A DNA stretch of 64,000 nucleotides from Ruminococcus sp. (GCA_017623515.1 JAGAOV010000017.1:124001-188000); one strand, 5' to 3'. Positions 1-7,462 are shown, counted from the stretch's first letter. The notes: generated by a model from the letters alone, not told the origin. Numbers and translations: made by a program.

Positions 1-62
1 CATCCTGCCAGTCTGCTTGCAAGACATCCTGCACAGTAGCTAACCAGAAGTGCGAGAGATAA
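1..62 (+). CDS. scfA: SCIFF peptide precursor, C-terminal end only
   Basis: Only the last 20 or so codons are in the window, in the frame starting at base 3 and ending at TAA 60-62. They read SCQSACKTSC, then TVANQKCER. Cysteines spaced this way are the C-terminal hallmark of SCIFF (six Cys in forty-five residues), a small ribosomal peptide that its radical-SAM partner cross-links through thioether bonds. The maturase gene follows at 181, the usual family arrangement. Two hairpins lie between the genes. The biological role of the mature peptide is not known. The start is outside the window. Confidence 0.9.
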   Translation, partial: SCQSACKTSCTVANQKCER

Positions 63-84
63 TCAAAATCGACGATCTGAAAAC

Positions 85-150
85 ATCCGCATACCTTACG
101 GTGTGCGGATTTATCAGTACATTAAAAGGGACAGGATTTGTCCCTTTCTT
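85..150 (+). terminator. Two tandem hairpins between scfA and scfB
   Basis: Hairpin 1 pairs 85-95 with 100-110 (10 of 11 pairs, TTAC loop) and is followed by a short TTAT. Hairpin 2 pairs 125-133 with 139-147 (AAAGGGACA/TGTCCCTTT, perfect) and is followed by CTTTATATT. Their position suggests partial termination or RNA processing, so that the peptide mRNA outnumbers the maturase mRNA. That role is inference. Confidence 0.6.
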
Positions 151-180
151 TATATTATAAAACAAAAAGGATGGATTAAG

Positions 181-1560
181 ATGATTCATAAATACAAGCT
201 GTGCGGCTACAATGTAGTCCTTGATGTAAACAGCGGAGGCGTTCATATTGTAGACGATCTCACATACGACCTGCTTGACGAGATACAGCCGCCTTTCGGC
301 GAGAGTTGTCCGGAGAATGTGCTGGAGAAGCTGTCTGAGAAATACGACAGGGAAGAGCTTATTGCATGTTATGAGGAGATACTTGAGGCACACAATGCAG
401 GCATTCTCTATTCAGAGGATGATTATGAGCAGTATGCAGATGTGGCAGTAGCTTCCCCTGTAAAGGCAATGTGCCTTAATATTGCCCATGACTGCAACCT
501 TAGATGTGAGTATTGCTTTGCGTCTACAGGCGACTTCGGCGAGGGCAGAAAGCTTATGACTCTTGAAACAGGCAAGAAGGCTATTGACTTCCTGCTTACA
601 CATTCTGCGAACAGAGAAAATCTGGAGCTGGACTTTTTCGGCGGCGAACCGCTTATGAATATAGGTGTGGTAAAGCAGATAGTAGAATATGCAAGGAGCA
701 AGGAAAAGGAATACAACAAGCATTTCCGTTTTACCATAACAACAAACGGAATGCTCCTCAATGATGAGATAACTGATTTTATCAACAAGGAGATGTCAAA
801 CGTAGTTCTTTCCATTGACGGACGCAAGGAAGTTAATGACCGCATGAGAAAGCGTGTTGACGGCAGCGGCTGTTATGACAGAATTATTCCGAAATACCGT
901 GACCTTGTTGAAAAGAGAGGCGACGGCGAGTATTATGTAAGAGGTACATATACAAAGTACAATCTTGACTTTGCGGAGGATGTATTCAGCCTTCTGGATG
1001 CAGGCTTTGACCAGATTTCAGTAGAGCCTGTTGTAACAGATCCCAGCGATCCGTATGCACTTACAGAGGAAGATCTGCCGGCTATTTTCGATGAATACGA
1101 ACGTCTTATGCAGAAGATACTGGATTATGAAAAGACAGGAAAGAAGTTCAACTTCTTCCACTTCATGCTTGATCTTGATCAGGGACCATGTGCTATTAAG
1201 CGTCTGAGAGGCTGCGGATGCGGAAATGATTATGTTGCAATTACACCGGATGGTGATATTTATCCATGCCACCAGTTTGTAGGCGAGGAAAAGTACAAGA
1301 TGGGCAACATTGACGAGGGTACTTTTGATTACGAGATGAAGAAGGATTTCGCAAAGATGCATGTTTATACAAAGCCGGATTGTCGTAATTGCTGGGCTAA
1401 GTTCTATTGCAGCGGCGGATGCAATGCAAATAACTATCAGTATGCAGGCGACACACGCAAGGCACATCGTATGTCATGTGAAATTGAGAAGAAGCGTCTT
1501 GAATGTGCGATTGTACTTAAAGCAATCCGTATGGGCGAGAGTGCTGATCCTACAGAATAA
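181..1560 (+). CDS. scfB: Thioether cross-link-forming SCIFF peptide maturase (radical SAM/SPASM)
   Basis: A 459-residue radical-SAM enzyme that installs thioether cross-links in the SCIFF peptide encoded just upstream. The N-terminal ~90 residues (MIHKYKLCGYNVVLDVNSGG onward) are the peptide-recognition region. The SAM 4Fe-4S motif CNLRCEYC (CxxxCxxC) follows at about residue 104, and FFGGEP is the SAM-binding GGE element. The C-terminal SPASM domain has Cys clusters around GCGCGND, DIYPCHQF, CRNCWAKFYCSGGC and MSCEIEK, which hold auxiliary clusters. The ATG at 181 is preceded by AAGGATGG at good spacing. In-frame codons upstream from 103 run through the intergenic hairpin and are not counted as coding. 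Length and motif order match the family closely. Confidence 0.95.
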   Translation: MIHKYKLCGYNVVLDVNSGGVHIVDDLTYDLLDEIQPPFGESCPENVLEKLSEKYDREELIACYEEILEAHNAGILYSEDDYEQYADVAVASPVKAMCLNIAHDCNLRCEYCFASTGDFGEGRKLMTLETGKKAIDFLLTHSANRENLELDFFGGEPLMNIGVVKQIVEYARSKEKEYNKHFRFTITTNGMLLNDEITDFINKEMSNVVLSIDGRKEVNDRMRKRVDGSGCYDRIIPKYRDLVEKRGDGEYYVRGTYTKYNLDFAEDVFSLLDAGFDQISVEPVVTDPSDPYALTEEDLPAIFDEYERLMQKILDYEKTGKKFNFFHFMLDLDQGPCAIKRLRGCGCGNDYVAITPDGDIYPCHQFVGEEKYKMGNIDEGTFDYEMKKDFAKMHVYTKPDCRNCWAKFYCSGGCNANNYQYAGDTRKAHRMSCEIEKKRLECAIVLKAIRMGESADPTE

Positions 1561-1569
1561 TAAAGAAAA

Positions 1570-1607
1570 GGCTGCTGTACCCAAAAAAGGTGCGGCAGCC
1601 TGTTTTT
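1570..1607 (+). terminator. Rho-independent terminator after scfB
   Basis: GGCTGCTGTACC (1570-1582 region) pairs with GGTGCGGCAGCC (1589-1600) with about 10 of 12 pairs, and a TGTTTTT tract follows. Read on the minus strand, the same stem is followed by TTTTCTTTATT, so it can also end minus-strand RNA. Confidence 0.75.
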
Positions 1608-1650
1608 GCATACGTGTATAACCAAAATCCACGTAATTTCGGGATAAAAG

Positions 1651-1685
1651 TAAAGCGCACATCAGAGGAACTGATGTGCGCTTTA
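1651..1685. terminator. Perfect 15-bp hairpin between scfB and mscS
   Basis: TAAAGCGCACATCAG (1651-1665) pairs perfectly with 1671-1685 around the loop AGGAA. It lies 133 bases past the end of the minus-strand mscS gene and may terminate that transcript (minus-strand flank CTTTTATCC) or form part of the candidate small RNA. Confidence 0.55.
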
Positions 1686-1729
1686 GTAAGGGGATTTTTA
1701 TGAAAAAATTTTTAAGAAAGGATACTTAT

Positions 1730-1758
1730 ATTATACTCACGGATGGGGTGTTTGTCAA
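1730..1758 (-). promoter_or_regulatory. Consensus sigma-A promoter, minus strand, no gene downstream
   Basis: The -35 TTGACA is the complement of 1753-1758 and the -10 TATAAT is the complement of 1730-1735, with a spacer of exactly 17 bp. It points left into a gap with hairpins and no open gene. A 29-codon plus-strand frame (ATG at 1700) overlaps it but looks fortuitous. Confidence 0.7.
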
Positions 1759-1817
1759 TGGGTTTCGGGAGAGTTTTACATTTATTTAATAAAGTTCATT
1801 GAATTTTAATATCAATT

Positions 1818-2699
1818 TCAATTGCTCTGGTGAATTTCAAGCTGAGGATAGGGAATCACAATTCCGGCATTGTCAAAGCTCTTCTTAACCTGTTCCAAAA
1901 GACCATGATAAACCGTCCAGTAATTATCCGTATCTGTCCATACAAGAAGAAGAAGCTCCACCGCACTGTCCTGATGAGCACTTACACGAACAAGCGGCGC
2001 AGGATCAGTATGTATTTCCTCAAATGATGCAGCCGCTTGCAGGATAGCTTTCTTTGCAATATCAATATCATTTTCATAATCCACGGTAAATCTCAGGTCA
2101 ACACGGCGAGTTTCCTTATCAGTATAGTTTATGATCTTTGAGGATGACGCTACACCGTTAGGCACGAATACTGTAACATTATCGGCGGTTACTATTTTTG
2201 TATAAAGAATCCCGACTGATTCCACCTTTCCCTTTGAGCCGTCGATTTCAATGATGTCACCTGCCTTGATAGGTTTTGCAAAGGAAAGTATAAAGCCTCC
2301 GGCTACGTTCGCAAGGCTGTCCTTCAGGGCAAGTGCTACTGCCATGCTGCTCGATACTATAACAGCTATAATTGAATCCATGGGAACATGAAGCAGTGAA
2401 AGAATTATCACAGCAAGCAGAACATAAAGAACTATCTTGATTACTGAACGCAAAAATCCGGCTGCGATGCCATCCATATCGGAACGTTTGAGTCCGTGTC
2501 CTATGATTTTAAGCAGAATTTTTATGAGAATAAATCCTGCGATTGCGCAGATAATAGCAAGTATAATAGTTGGAACAGCTTCTCTTATGGGAGAAATCAT
2601 ACTTTCAAATACCGAGGACGCTTCCGTTACTTCTTCTGTAACTATTTCTGAAAGAGCGTCTGTATCAAGACCGTCTGCCATGAATGTTTTATAATTCAT
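1818..2699 (-). CDS. MscS-family mechanosensitive channel
   Basis: A 293-residue small-conductance mechanosensitive channel that should release solutes on osmotic downshock. After a short N-terminus, residues ~35-60 (ILAIICAIAGFILIKILLKI) and ~85-110 are membrane segments. The pore-lining helix region reads VIVSSSMAVALALKDSLANV, AGGFILSFAKPIKAGDIIEI is the conserved start of the beta domain, and a C-terminal alpha/beta domain follows. The start at 2699 (MNYKTF) is preferred over the ATG at 2705 because GGAGG is 7 nt upstream of the former and only 1 nt from the latter. It is transcribed alone from the promoter at 2741-2769. Confidence 0.9.
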   Translation of the reverse strand: MNYKTFMADGLDTDALSEIVTEEVTEASSVFESMISPIREAVPTIILAIICAIAGFILIKILLKIIGHGLKRSDMDGIAAGFLRSVIKIVLYVLLAVIILSLLHVPMDSIIAVIVSSSMAVALALKDSLANVAGGFILSFAKPIKAGDIIEIDGSKGKVESVGILYTKIVTADNVTVFVPNGVASSSKIINYTDKETRRVDLRFTVDYENDIDIAKKAILQAAASFEEIHTDPAPLVRVSAHQDSAVELLLLVWTDTDNYWTVYHGLLEQVKKSFDNAGIVIPYPQLEIHQSN

Positions 2700-2740
2700 T
2701 TCCATACCTCCTGTATATCGACAAAAAAATACATAAGACT

Positions 2741-2769
2741 ATTATAAAAGTTTCACTACTCATTGTCAA
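2741..2769 (-). promoter_or_regulatory. Promoter of mscS
   Basis: TTGACA (complement of 2764-2769), 17-bp spacer, TATAAT (complement of 2741-2746). The start of transcription would be near 2734, about 35 nt before the start codon. Confidence 0.85.
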
Positions 2770-2790
2770 GGGCAAAAGGAGGAAAATCAG

Positions 2791-2964
2791 ATGAAAACTA
2801 TATCAATACCGCCTCAGCTTTTTGCATCTGCTTTTGCAGGTCTGATTATATCTGCTGTGTGTGTGCTTGCATTAATAGGAATAATTGTCGTTCTGAATGT
2901 AATTCTTCCGGAAAAACAAAAGCACTGCAATACCTTCTCAGAAGATAAGGAGAAAACAAAATGA
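2791..2964 (+). CDS. Small single-span membrane protein, possibly OadG-like
   Basis: A 57-residue open frame behind a strong AAAGGAGG site 8 nt upstream of its ATG. It has one hydrophobic segment (about residues 11-40, ASAFAGLIISAVCVLALIGI) and a charged tail ending EDKEKTK. Its TGA overlaps the ATG of the next gene (ATGA), so translation is probably coupled. Size, topology and the OadB-like partner suggest a counterpart of the gamma subunit of sodium-pumping decarboxylases, which is also a short single-span protein. The sequence alone is too short to prove this. Confidence 0.65.
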   Translation: MKTISIPPQLFASAFAGLIISAVCVLALIGIIVVLNVILPEKQKHCNTFSEDKEKTK

Positions 2965-3866
2965 CTGCTTTCTTTGAAATAATATCCCGCTTCTTCAGCA
3001 GAATGGGCATATTCTCCATAGAATGGCAGGAGGCTGTGCTTATTGTGCTGTCGGTGATCATTATTCTCCTTGCATTTCTGCAAATACTTCCTGCATATAC
3101 TGCTGTACCATTTGGTGCAGGAATGCTTTTTTCAAATATAACCGGCGCATTCAATGCTCTTCCGGCATTATCGCTTGATTCAGAGCTTTTTGTTCTTCTT
3201 CTGATACTGTATTTCTGGTGCAGAGGTGCAGAATCTGAGCTTTCATGGATCATAAAAAAGCCCTCACTTCTTCTTTACGGAATTACGGCGCAGACTGGAT
3301 TTTTCCTTGTACTTTCTGCACCTATTCTTTTTTCCGGTGCGGATATTCTGCAAGGCGGAGCAGTACCTTTCCTTGTATTTATATATGCGTCACTTCTGCC
3401 AGTGATTCAGAAACCTGTTACACATTTCATGCTCTCCGACAGACACACAGCAAGTTCAGTTCCTGCCTCCGTAAAGGTATCCGGCGGAAAACGTCTTACA
3501 GCGGCTCTTCTTATGCTTCTTGTTACAGGCATGATAGTTCCGGCGGCAATTCCATTATGGGGAATATTTCTTTTAGGATGTATGATAAAGTTTCCTAAAT
3601 ATCTTTCCGCAGTACAGGCTGTTCTCTGGCTCTCTACAGGTCTTGCGGCACACAGCAGTATAATTTTCCGTGATGATATTATAAGGTTTATTCTACTTGG
3701 CATTGCCGCACTTCTTGTAAGTGCGCTTTTCGGCGGACTTTTAAGCCGTCTTATGTTAAGCCTCTCCGATGGAAGAATGTACCCCGACAGGCTTGCCAAG
3801 GCAATTGATACGTCATCAGTTTTCGGTATTCTTATTGCTGCCGGTGTTCTTATGAGTGTGGTGTGA
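2961..3866 (+). CDS. Degenerate OadB-like membrane protein (sodium-pumping decarboxylase beta-subunit fold)
   Basis: A 301-residue polytopic protein with about eight hydrophobic segments. Several blocks follow the family of OadB/GcdB/MmdB beta subunits in order: PFGAGMLFSNI; SLLLYGITAQTGFF (family LLLGAAAQLGIF); ASLLPVIQKPV (family MALVPIIQPPI); VPAAIPLWGIFLLG (family LPSAAPLLGMLMFG); and LLSRLMLSLSDGRMYP (family LFAKLMNLFSKGKINP). The key motif GGADGPT with its sodium-binding Asp is absent, leaving only FSGADILQGG. The final NPLIGxAGVSAVP element is replaced by YPDRLAKAIDTSS. The protein is also shorter than the usual ~375-430 residues. It probably cannot pump sodium in the standard way. No carboxyltransferase alpha subunit lies nearby. 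It is translationally coupled to the 57-residue protein before it. Confidence 0.6.
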   Translation: MTAFFEIISRFFSRMGIFSIEWQEAVLIVLSVIIILLAFLQILPAYTAVPFGAGMLFSNITGAFNALPALSLDSELFVLLLILYFWCRGAESELSWIIKKPSLLLYGITAQTGFFLVLSAPILFSGADILQGGAVPFLVFIYASLLPVIQKPVTHFMLSDRHTASSVPASVKVSGGKRLTAALLMLLVTGMIVPAAIPLWGIFLLGCMIKFPKYLSAVQAVLWLSTGLAAHSSIIFRDDIIRFILLGIAALLVSALFGGLLSRLMLSLSDGRMYPDRLAKAIDTSSVFGILIAAGVLMSVV

Positions 3867-3898
3867 GGCGTTTATACCTGATTTTCAAACAAAACCAA

Positions 3899-3927
3899 TT
3901 GACGAAAGAGCGAAAATATGGTATGAT
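3899..3927 (+). promoter_or_regulatory. Promoter for the 3963 membrane protein and dipeptidase
   Basis: TTGACG (3899-3904), 17-bp spacer, TATGAT (3922-3927), followed by a ribosome site AAGGTGAT 6 nt before the ATG at 3963. Confidence 0.7.
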
Positions 3928-3962
3928 ATATAATATTTATATTATTTAAGGTGATTGAAAAA

Positions 3963-4505
3963 ATGAAACGCTCTTTAAGCTACAGGATAGCTCTCGGCGG
4001 AACGCTTGCTTCCATGTGTCTGCTGTGTCAGTTCATCACCGGAGTATTTCCTGTATTCTATATCGTCATGCCAATGATATGCGGAATTCTTGTCACAGTG
4101 ATGGCGTCAGAAACGAATACTTGGTGGGGCTTTCTCATGTACCTTGCAGTAAGCACACTCTCTCTTTTCGTAACGCCCAACAAGGATGCTGCGTTCATTT
4201 TTATTATGTTTTTCGGGCATTATCCTCTTTTACGCCCCTATCTTTCAAAAATAAGAATAAGACCTGCCGTTTATCTTCTGAAAGCACTGATATTCAATGT
4301 GTGCATTATCACATATTTCCTTATGACAGTATACCTTTTCGGAATGGACGAGCTTCTGGAAGAAATGGGAGAATTCGGAAAATACGGCGGACTTGTGCTT
4401 CTTGGGCTTGCAAATATGATGTTTGTAAGCTATGATTATCTCATGGACATTGCAATGGAGGTTTACCTCAAAAAAGTTCATCCGAAAATATCATCAAAAC
4501 TATAA
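3963..4505 (+). CDS. Conserved clostridial integral membrane protein of unknown function
   Basis: A 180-residue protein with about five membrane segments, with short loops and a basic C-terminus (KKVHPKISSKL). The pattern of an N-terminal helix, a segment with P-V-F-Y-I-V-M-P, then FVTPNKDAAFIFIMFFGHYPLLRPYLSKI resembles a family of uncharacterised Firmicutes membrane proteins of roughly this length, some annotated as ECF-transporter S-component-like. I could not assign a substrate. ATG 3963 is preferred to the in-frame GTG at 3951 because the GTG falls inside the ribosome site. The dipeptidase gene starts 20 nt after its stop, so the two are probably co-transcribed. Confidence 0.7.
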   Translation: MKRSLSYRIALGGTLASMCLLCQFITGVFPVFYIVMPMICGILVTVMASETNTWWGFLMYLAVSTLSLFVTPNKDAAFIFIMFFGHYPLLRPYLSKIRIRPAVYLLKALIFNVCIITYFLMTVYLFGMDELLEEMGEFGKYGGLVLLGLANMMFVSYDYLMDIAMEVYLKKVHPKISSKL

Positions 4506-4525
4506 AATAAAAGGAGAAATATAAA

Positions 4526-5881
4526 ATGCTGAAAGAAAAAATCAACAGTATAATCGAAGAAAATAAGCCGGCAATGCTTGAATTGCTTGGAAAACTTGTG
4601 GCTGTCCCCAGCGTTTCTGAGCATATTGAAGGAAGCGAATATCCCTACGGCAAGCCTTGTGCAGAGGCATTGGACATTATGATAAACGCCGCTGAAGAAA
4701 TGGGCTTTGCTGTACGCAATTATGAATACCGTGCAGGTGCGGCTGACTGGAGTGCAGAAATGGGCGCACCGGAACTTGGAATCCTTTCACATCTTGATGT
4801 AGTGCCTGTTATGGCGGAAAACTGGACAACCGATCCCTTTACTATGGTGGAGCGTGACGGAAACCTTTACGGCAGAGGTACTATCGACAATAAAGGCCCG
4901 TCTGTAGCGGCTCTGTATGCACTCTGCGCGGTACGCAAGGCGGGCGTAAAGCTTAACAAGAATGTACGTCTTCTCTTTGGCTGTGACGAGGAAAGCGGCA
5001 GTTCTGATATTGCATATTATCTCACACAGGATAAAATGCCGCCTATGGTATTCACTCCTGACGGAAACTATCCTATCATCCATATTGAAAAGGGCATGAT
5101 ACGTTTCTGCTTCAGAAAGAATACATCCGATCTGATCCTTTCAATGAATGCAGGCACAGTTCCAAATGCCGTTCCAGCGGCTGCACAGGCTCTCCTGAAG
5201 TCCGGCAGTGCAGTTTTATCGGGAAATGACAAGCTGAGTATTACAAGTGATTCTGAGGGCATTACAGCGGCTTACACTGGTCTTGCTGCACATGCTTCCA
5301 CTCCTGAGGCTGGTGACAATGCTATTACAGGTCTTATGGCTGCACTTGGCGAAAATGAAGCCTTTGCAGACTGCAAGGCTATTTCCGAGCTTTTCCCTCA
5401 CGGCTGTACAGGCGGTGAAGGTCTTGGCATTGCCAAGGAGGATAAGGATTCAGGCAGACTTACCTGCGTACTCAGCATGATGAGTGTAGAGGAGGGTAAG
5501 CTTTGCGGAACGGTTGATATACGTTATCCTGTAAATGTTACAAAGGAAGAGCTTCTGGAAATAATGCAGGCACGTTTCGGTGAGTACGGCTTTGAAATGG
5601 AGGTTCTTCTTATGAATGATCCTCACTGTGTACCGGAGGAATCTGAATTTGTGCAGACTCTTCTTTCCGTATATGAAGAGGAAACTGGTGACAAGGGTTA
5701 CTGTATAGCTATCGGCGGCGGTACTTATGTACACGAGATAGAGGGCGGCGTAGCATTCGGTGCAGAGCTTCCCGGATGGGATTATCATATGCACGGCGAT
5801 GATGAATTCTTACCTGTAGATCAGCTTATGATGACCACAAGAATGATTGCTGCGGCTATTGTTAAGCTTTGCGGTGAGTGA
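4526..5881 (+). CDS. pepV: M20 family dipeptidase (PepV/Sapep type)
   Basis: A 451-residue cytosolic metallopeptidase that hydrolyses dipeptides with two active-site metal ions. Metal-ligand motifs are LSHLDVVP (His and Asp, about residues 86-93), GRGTIDNKGP (bridging Asp), GCDEESGSSD (catalytic Glu and Glu ligand) and, near the end, the final His in DYHMHGDDEF. Length and the lid domain between the two catalytic halves fit the PepV/Sapep subgroup (about 450-470 residues) rather than shorter M20 deacylases. The ribosome site AAAGGAGAAAT precedes the ATG. It probably recycles peptides taken up by the cell. Confidence 0.9.
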   Translation: MLKEKINSIIEENKPAMLELLGKLVAVPSVSEHIEGSEYPYGKPCAEALDIMINAAEEMGFAVRNYEYRAGAADWSAEMGAPELGILSHLDVVPVMAENWTTDPFTMVERDGNLYGRGTIDNKGPSVAALYALCAVRKAGVKLNKNVRLLFGCDEESGSSDIAYYLTQDKMPPMVFTPDGNYPIIHIEKGMIRFCFRKNTSDLILSMNAGTVPNAVPAAAQALLKSGSAVLSGNDKLSITSDSEGITAAYTGLAAHASTPEAGDNAITGLMAALGENEAFADCKAISELFPHGCTGGEGLGIAKEDKDSGRLTCVLSMMSVEEGKLCGTVDIRYPVNVTKEELLEIMQARFGEYGFEMEVLLMNDPHCVPEESEFVQTLLSVYEEETGDKGYCIAIGGGTYVHEIEGGVAFGAELPGWDYHMHGDDEFLPVDQLMMTTRMIAAAIVKLCGE

Positions 5882-5893
5882 TAATGAAAATGA

Positions 5894-5927
5894 GGGTTGC
5901 TCCACATTTGTGGGGCAACCCTTTTTT
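5894..5927. terminator. Bidirectional terminator between pepV and the PadR operon
   Basis: GGGTTGCTCCACA (5894-5906) pairs with TGTGGGGCAACCC (5909-5921; 12 of 13 pairs), followed by TTTTTT. The minus strand also has a T-rich flank (CTCATTTTCATT). It ends two convergent operons. Confidence 0.85.
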
Positions 5928-6487
5928 CACTCAAATATCTGCTTATCCTTTTTAAGCCTACTTCTCTTACGTATCAGTCGCATAGCACCTGCTGTTCCGA
6001 ATATGCCTATGGCAAGATTTACGAATCCTATGATGTTTGCGCTGCTTCCGCCGCCCAGTGCGCCGCTGAAATGCCTTATCAGTAGATAGGTGTTTTCTAC
6101 TCCCACAACAAGGTTTATAATACTCAGAATCAGGATACATGAGATCACCATGCTCAGTTGTTTTATTTTGGAATCTGTATCTGAAAAAAGCTGGAATTCA
6201 CCGTCAGATTTTTTCTTCCTGAAGTATACCCATTTCATATATGATCCTACATGCTCCGCACCTGTTTCCTCAATGAAGGAGATGTACTTTTCACTTTCAG
6301 GATGAACAGGTGATTTTTCCAGAAGCTGAAGTCTTACCTCATATTCACCGGGAAGAGATTCCTCGAATTCATACCGGCAAAAGCCTGTTCCCACAAGAGC
6401 CAGACCTTTTGCAGCCATTTCATTGAGCCATTCCTCTTCTTTGTCAAACTGCCATACCCAGAATAATTTATGTACAACCTTTCTCAT
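5927..6487 (-). CDS. DUF2812 membrane protein (second copy in PadR operon)
   Basis: A 186-residue DUF2812 protein. The soluble N-terminal half opens with KLFWVWQFDKEEEWLNEMAAKG and contains YISFIEETGAEHVGSYMKWVYFRKK, the core of the family. Two hydrophobic segments follow (about residues 112-135 and 150-172), with a basic tail. It is the last gene of the padR operon, 17 nt after the first DUF2812 gene, and is a paralogue of it. DUF2812 proteins commonly sit behind PadR repressors in Firmicutes. Their activity is not established, but membrane-stress or antimicrobial response is a reasonable guess. Confidence 0.88.
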   Translation of the reverse strand: MRKVVHKLFWVWQFDKEEEWLNEMAAKGLALVGTGFCRYEFEESLPGEYEVRLQLLEKSPVHPESEKYISFIEETGAEHVGSYMKWVYFRKKKSDGEFQLFSDTDSKIKQLSMVISCILILSIINLVVGVENTYLLIRHFSGALGGGSSANIIGFVNLAIGIFGTAGAMRLIRKRSRLKKDKQIFE

Positions 6488-6504
6488 AAGCGTTTACCTC
6501 CGTG

Positions 6505-7050
6505 TTATTTTTCCAGAATGCCGTCATCAGCCATAAGCTTTTTCTTCTTCTTGTAAAGCTTGTAAGCACCGCCGCCCAGCATTATAACGAAAAACATACA
6601 GATAAGTCCCATGATCCAGTTCATAGCAAGACCTGTCAATCCGCCAAGTGCAAGATTCATCACACCGGAAATCAGATTTGCAGCAGCTACAGCAATAAGC
6701 ATGGTCATAATGGTGTTCATATGCTTGATACGTGAGGTGTTGTCGGAGAAAAGCTCGAATTCACCCTCTGATCTCTTCTTTCTGAAATATACTGCAACCC
6801 AGTATCCGCCGGCAAACTCTGCGCCTGTTTCCTCAATAAATGAGATATAGTCCCTGCTTCTCTTATCCTTATAGGACTGCTCAAGAATCTGTGTACGGAT
6901 GGTATATTCGCCCGGTTCACAGGGTTCAAACGTAAATGTTCCGAAGCCGACTTCAACAAGCTTCCAGCCCTTGTCAGCCATTTCATTGAGCCACTTTTCT
7001 TCCTTTTCAAACTGCCATTCTGCAAAAATCTTAAATACCTTTTTACGCAT
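6505..7050 (-). CDS. DUF2812 membrane protein (first copy in PadR operon)
   Basis: A 181-residue DUF2812 protein starting MRKKVFKIFAEWQFEKEEKW. It shares the blocks EWLNEMADKG-type, YISFIEETGAEFAGGYWVAVYFRKK and LFSD with its downstream paralogue. Two membrane helices (about 105-130 and 135-160) precede a Lys-rich tail (YKKKKKL). The start at 7050 overlaps the end of padR by 8 nt. An upstream in-frame ATG at 7080 lies within padR and is less likely. No enzymatic motif is visible. It is regulated with padR. Confidence 0.88.
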   Translation of the reverse strand: MRKKVFKIFAEWQFEKEEKWLNEMADKGWKLVEVGFGTFTFEPCEPGEYTIRTQILEQSYKDKRSRDYISFIEETGAEFAGGYWVAVYFRKKRSEGEFELFSDNTSRIKHMNTIMTMLIAVAAANLISGVMNLALGGLTGLAMNWIMGLICMFFVIMLGGGAYKLYKKKKKLMADDGILEK

Positions 7051-7363
7051 CCTTAAATCCTCCCAATATTTCTTCACCATTTTTAAGAAGCTCTCTCAGC
7101 CTTTCTATCTCAGCCATGAGAATCTCTCTTCCTGCCTGTGTTATTATATACTCTTTCTTTCTGCTTGCTGTTTCTTCCGGAAGTGCCTCTATCCAGCCTT
7201 TTTCAATGAGACTGTTGATAGCACCGTAAAGCGTACCTGCCGCAAGCTTTACTCTTCCTGATGAAAGCCTTTCCGCATTCTGAATTATTCCGTAGCCATG
7301 CAGCGGTTCGGTGAGTGACAGCAGTATGTAATATACCGCCTCAGTAAGTGCTGTGTTTGCCAA
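7043..7363 (-). CDS. PadR family transcriptional regulator
   Basis: A 106-residue winged-helix regulator of the short PadR class. The DNA-binding half contains ALTEAVYYILLSLTEPLHGYGIIQ and the wing KLAAGTLYGAINSLIEKGWI, both canonical. The C-terminal helix that mediates dimerisation ends LKNGEEILGG. The start is taken as TTG at 7363 (LANTAL read as Met), preceded by AAAGGAG 8 nt upstream. An upstream ATG at 7462 would place 33 extra residues across the operator array and promoter, which is implausible. It probably represses its own operon through the inverted repeats at 7384-7453 and is relieved by an unknown ligand. Confidence 0.92.
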   Translation of the reverse strand: MANTALTEAVYYILLSLTEPLHGYGIIQNAERLSSGRVKLAAGTLYGAINSLIEKGWIEALPEETASRKKEYIITQAGREILMAEIERLRELLKNGEEILGGFKDA

Positions 7364-7383
7364 CTTATCCTCTCCTTTCAATT

Positions 7384-7462
7384 TATCGTCGTGCGATATA
7401 ACGGTTTTCGTTATATCGTCTGTCGATATATTTATTATATCGGATGCCGATATAATTGTCAA
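7384..7462 (-). promoter_or_regulatory. padR promoter with four inverted-repeat operators
   Basis: Minus-strand promoter TTGACA (complement of 7457-7462), 17 bp, TATAAT (complement of 7434-7439). Four similar palindromes are seen: 7384-7398 (TATCG-N5-CGATA), 7395-7417 (GATATAACG-N5-CGTTATATC), 7413-7429 (ATATCG-N5-CGATAT) and 7437-7453 (ATATCG-N5-CGATAT, between -35 and -10). Centres of the first three are 15 bp apart. The consensus ATATCG-N5-CGATAT fits a dimeric PadR site, so autorepression is expected. Confidence 0.85.

Larger units (their letters stand above)
1570..1723 (-). ncRNA. Candidate small RNA from an orphan consensus promoter
   Basis: A perfect minus-strand promoter (1730-1758) has no protein gene downstream of it before scfB, which lies in the opposite orientation. 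The predicted RNA starts near 1723. It contains a perfect 15-bp stem with a 5-nt loop (1651-1665 with 1671-1685), and ends at the T-flanked hairpin 1570-1607. That gives an RNA of about 155 nt, or about 75 nt if the first stem, followed by CTTTTATCC, already terminates. No known riboswitch or RNA family was recognised. Confidence 0.4.

Noticed and set aside
1700..1789. 29-codon plus-strand frame starting ATG at 1700 with AAGGGG upstream
   Set aside because: It overlaps a perfect minus-strand promoter, and its composition (MKKFLRKDTYIILTDG) gives no sign of conservation; too short to claim.
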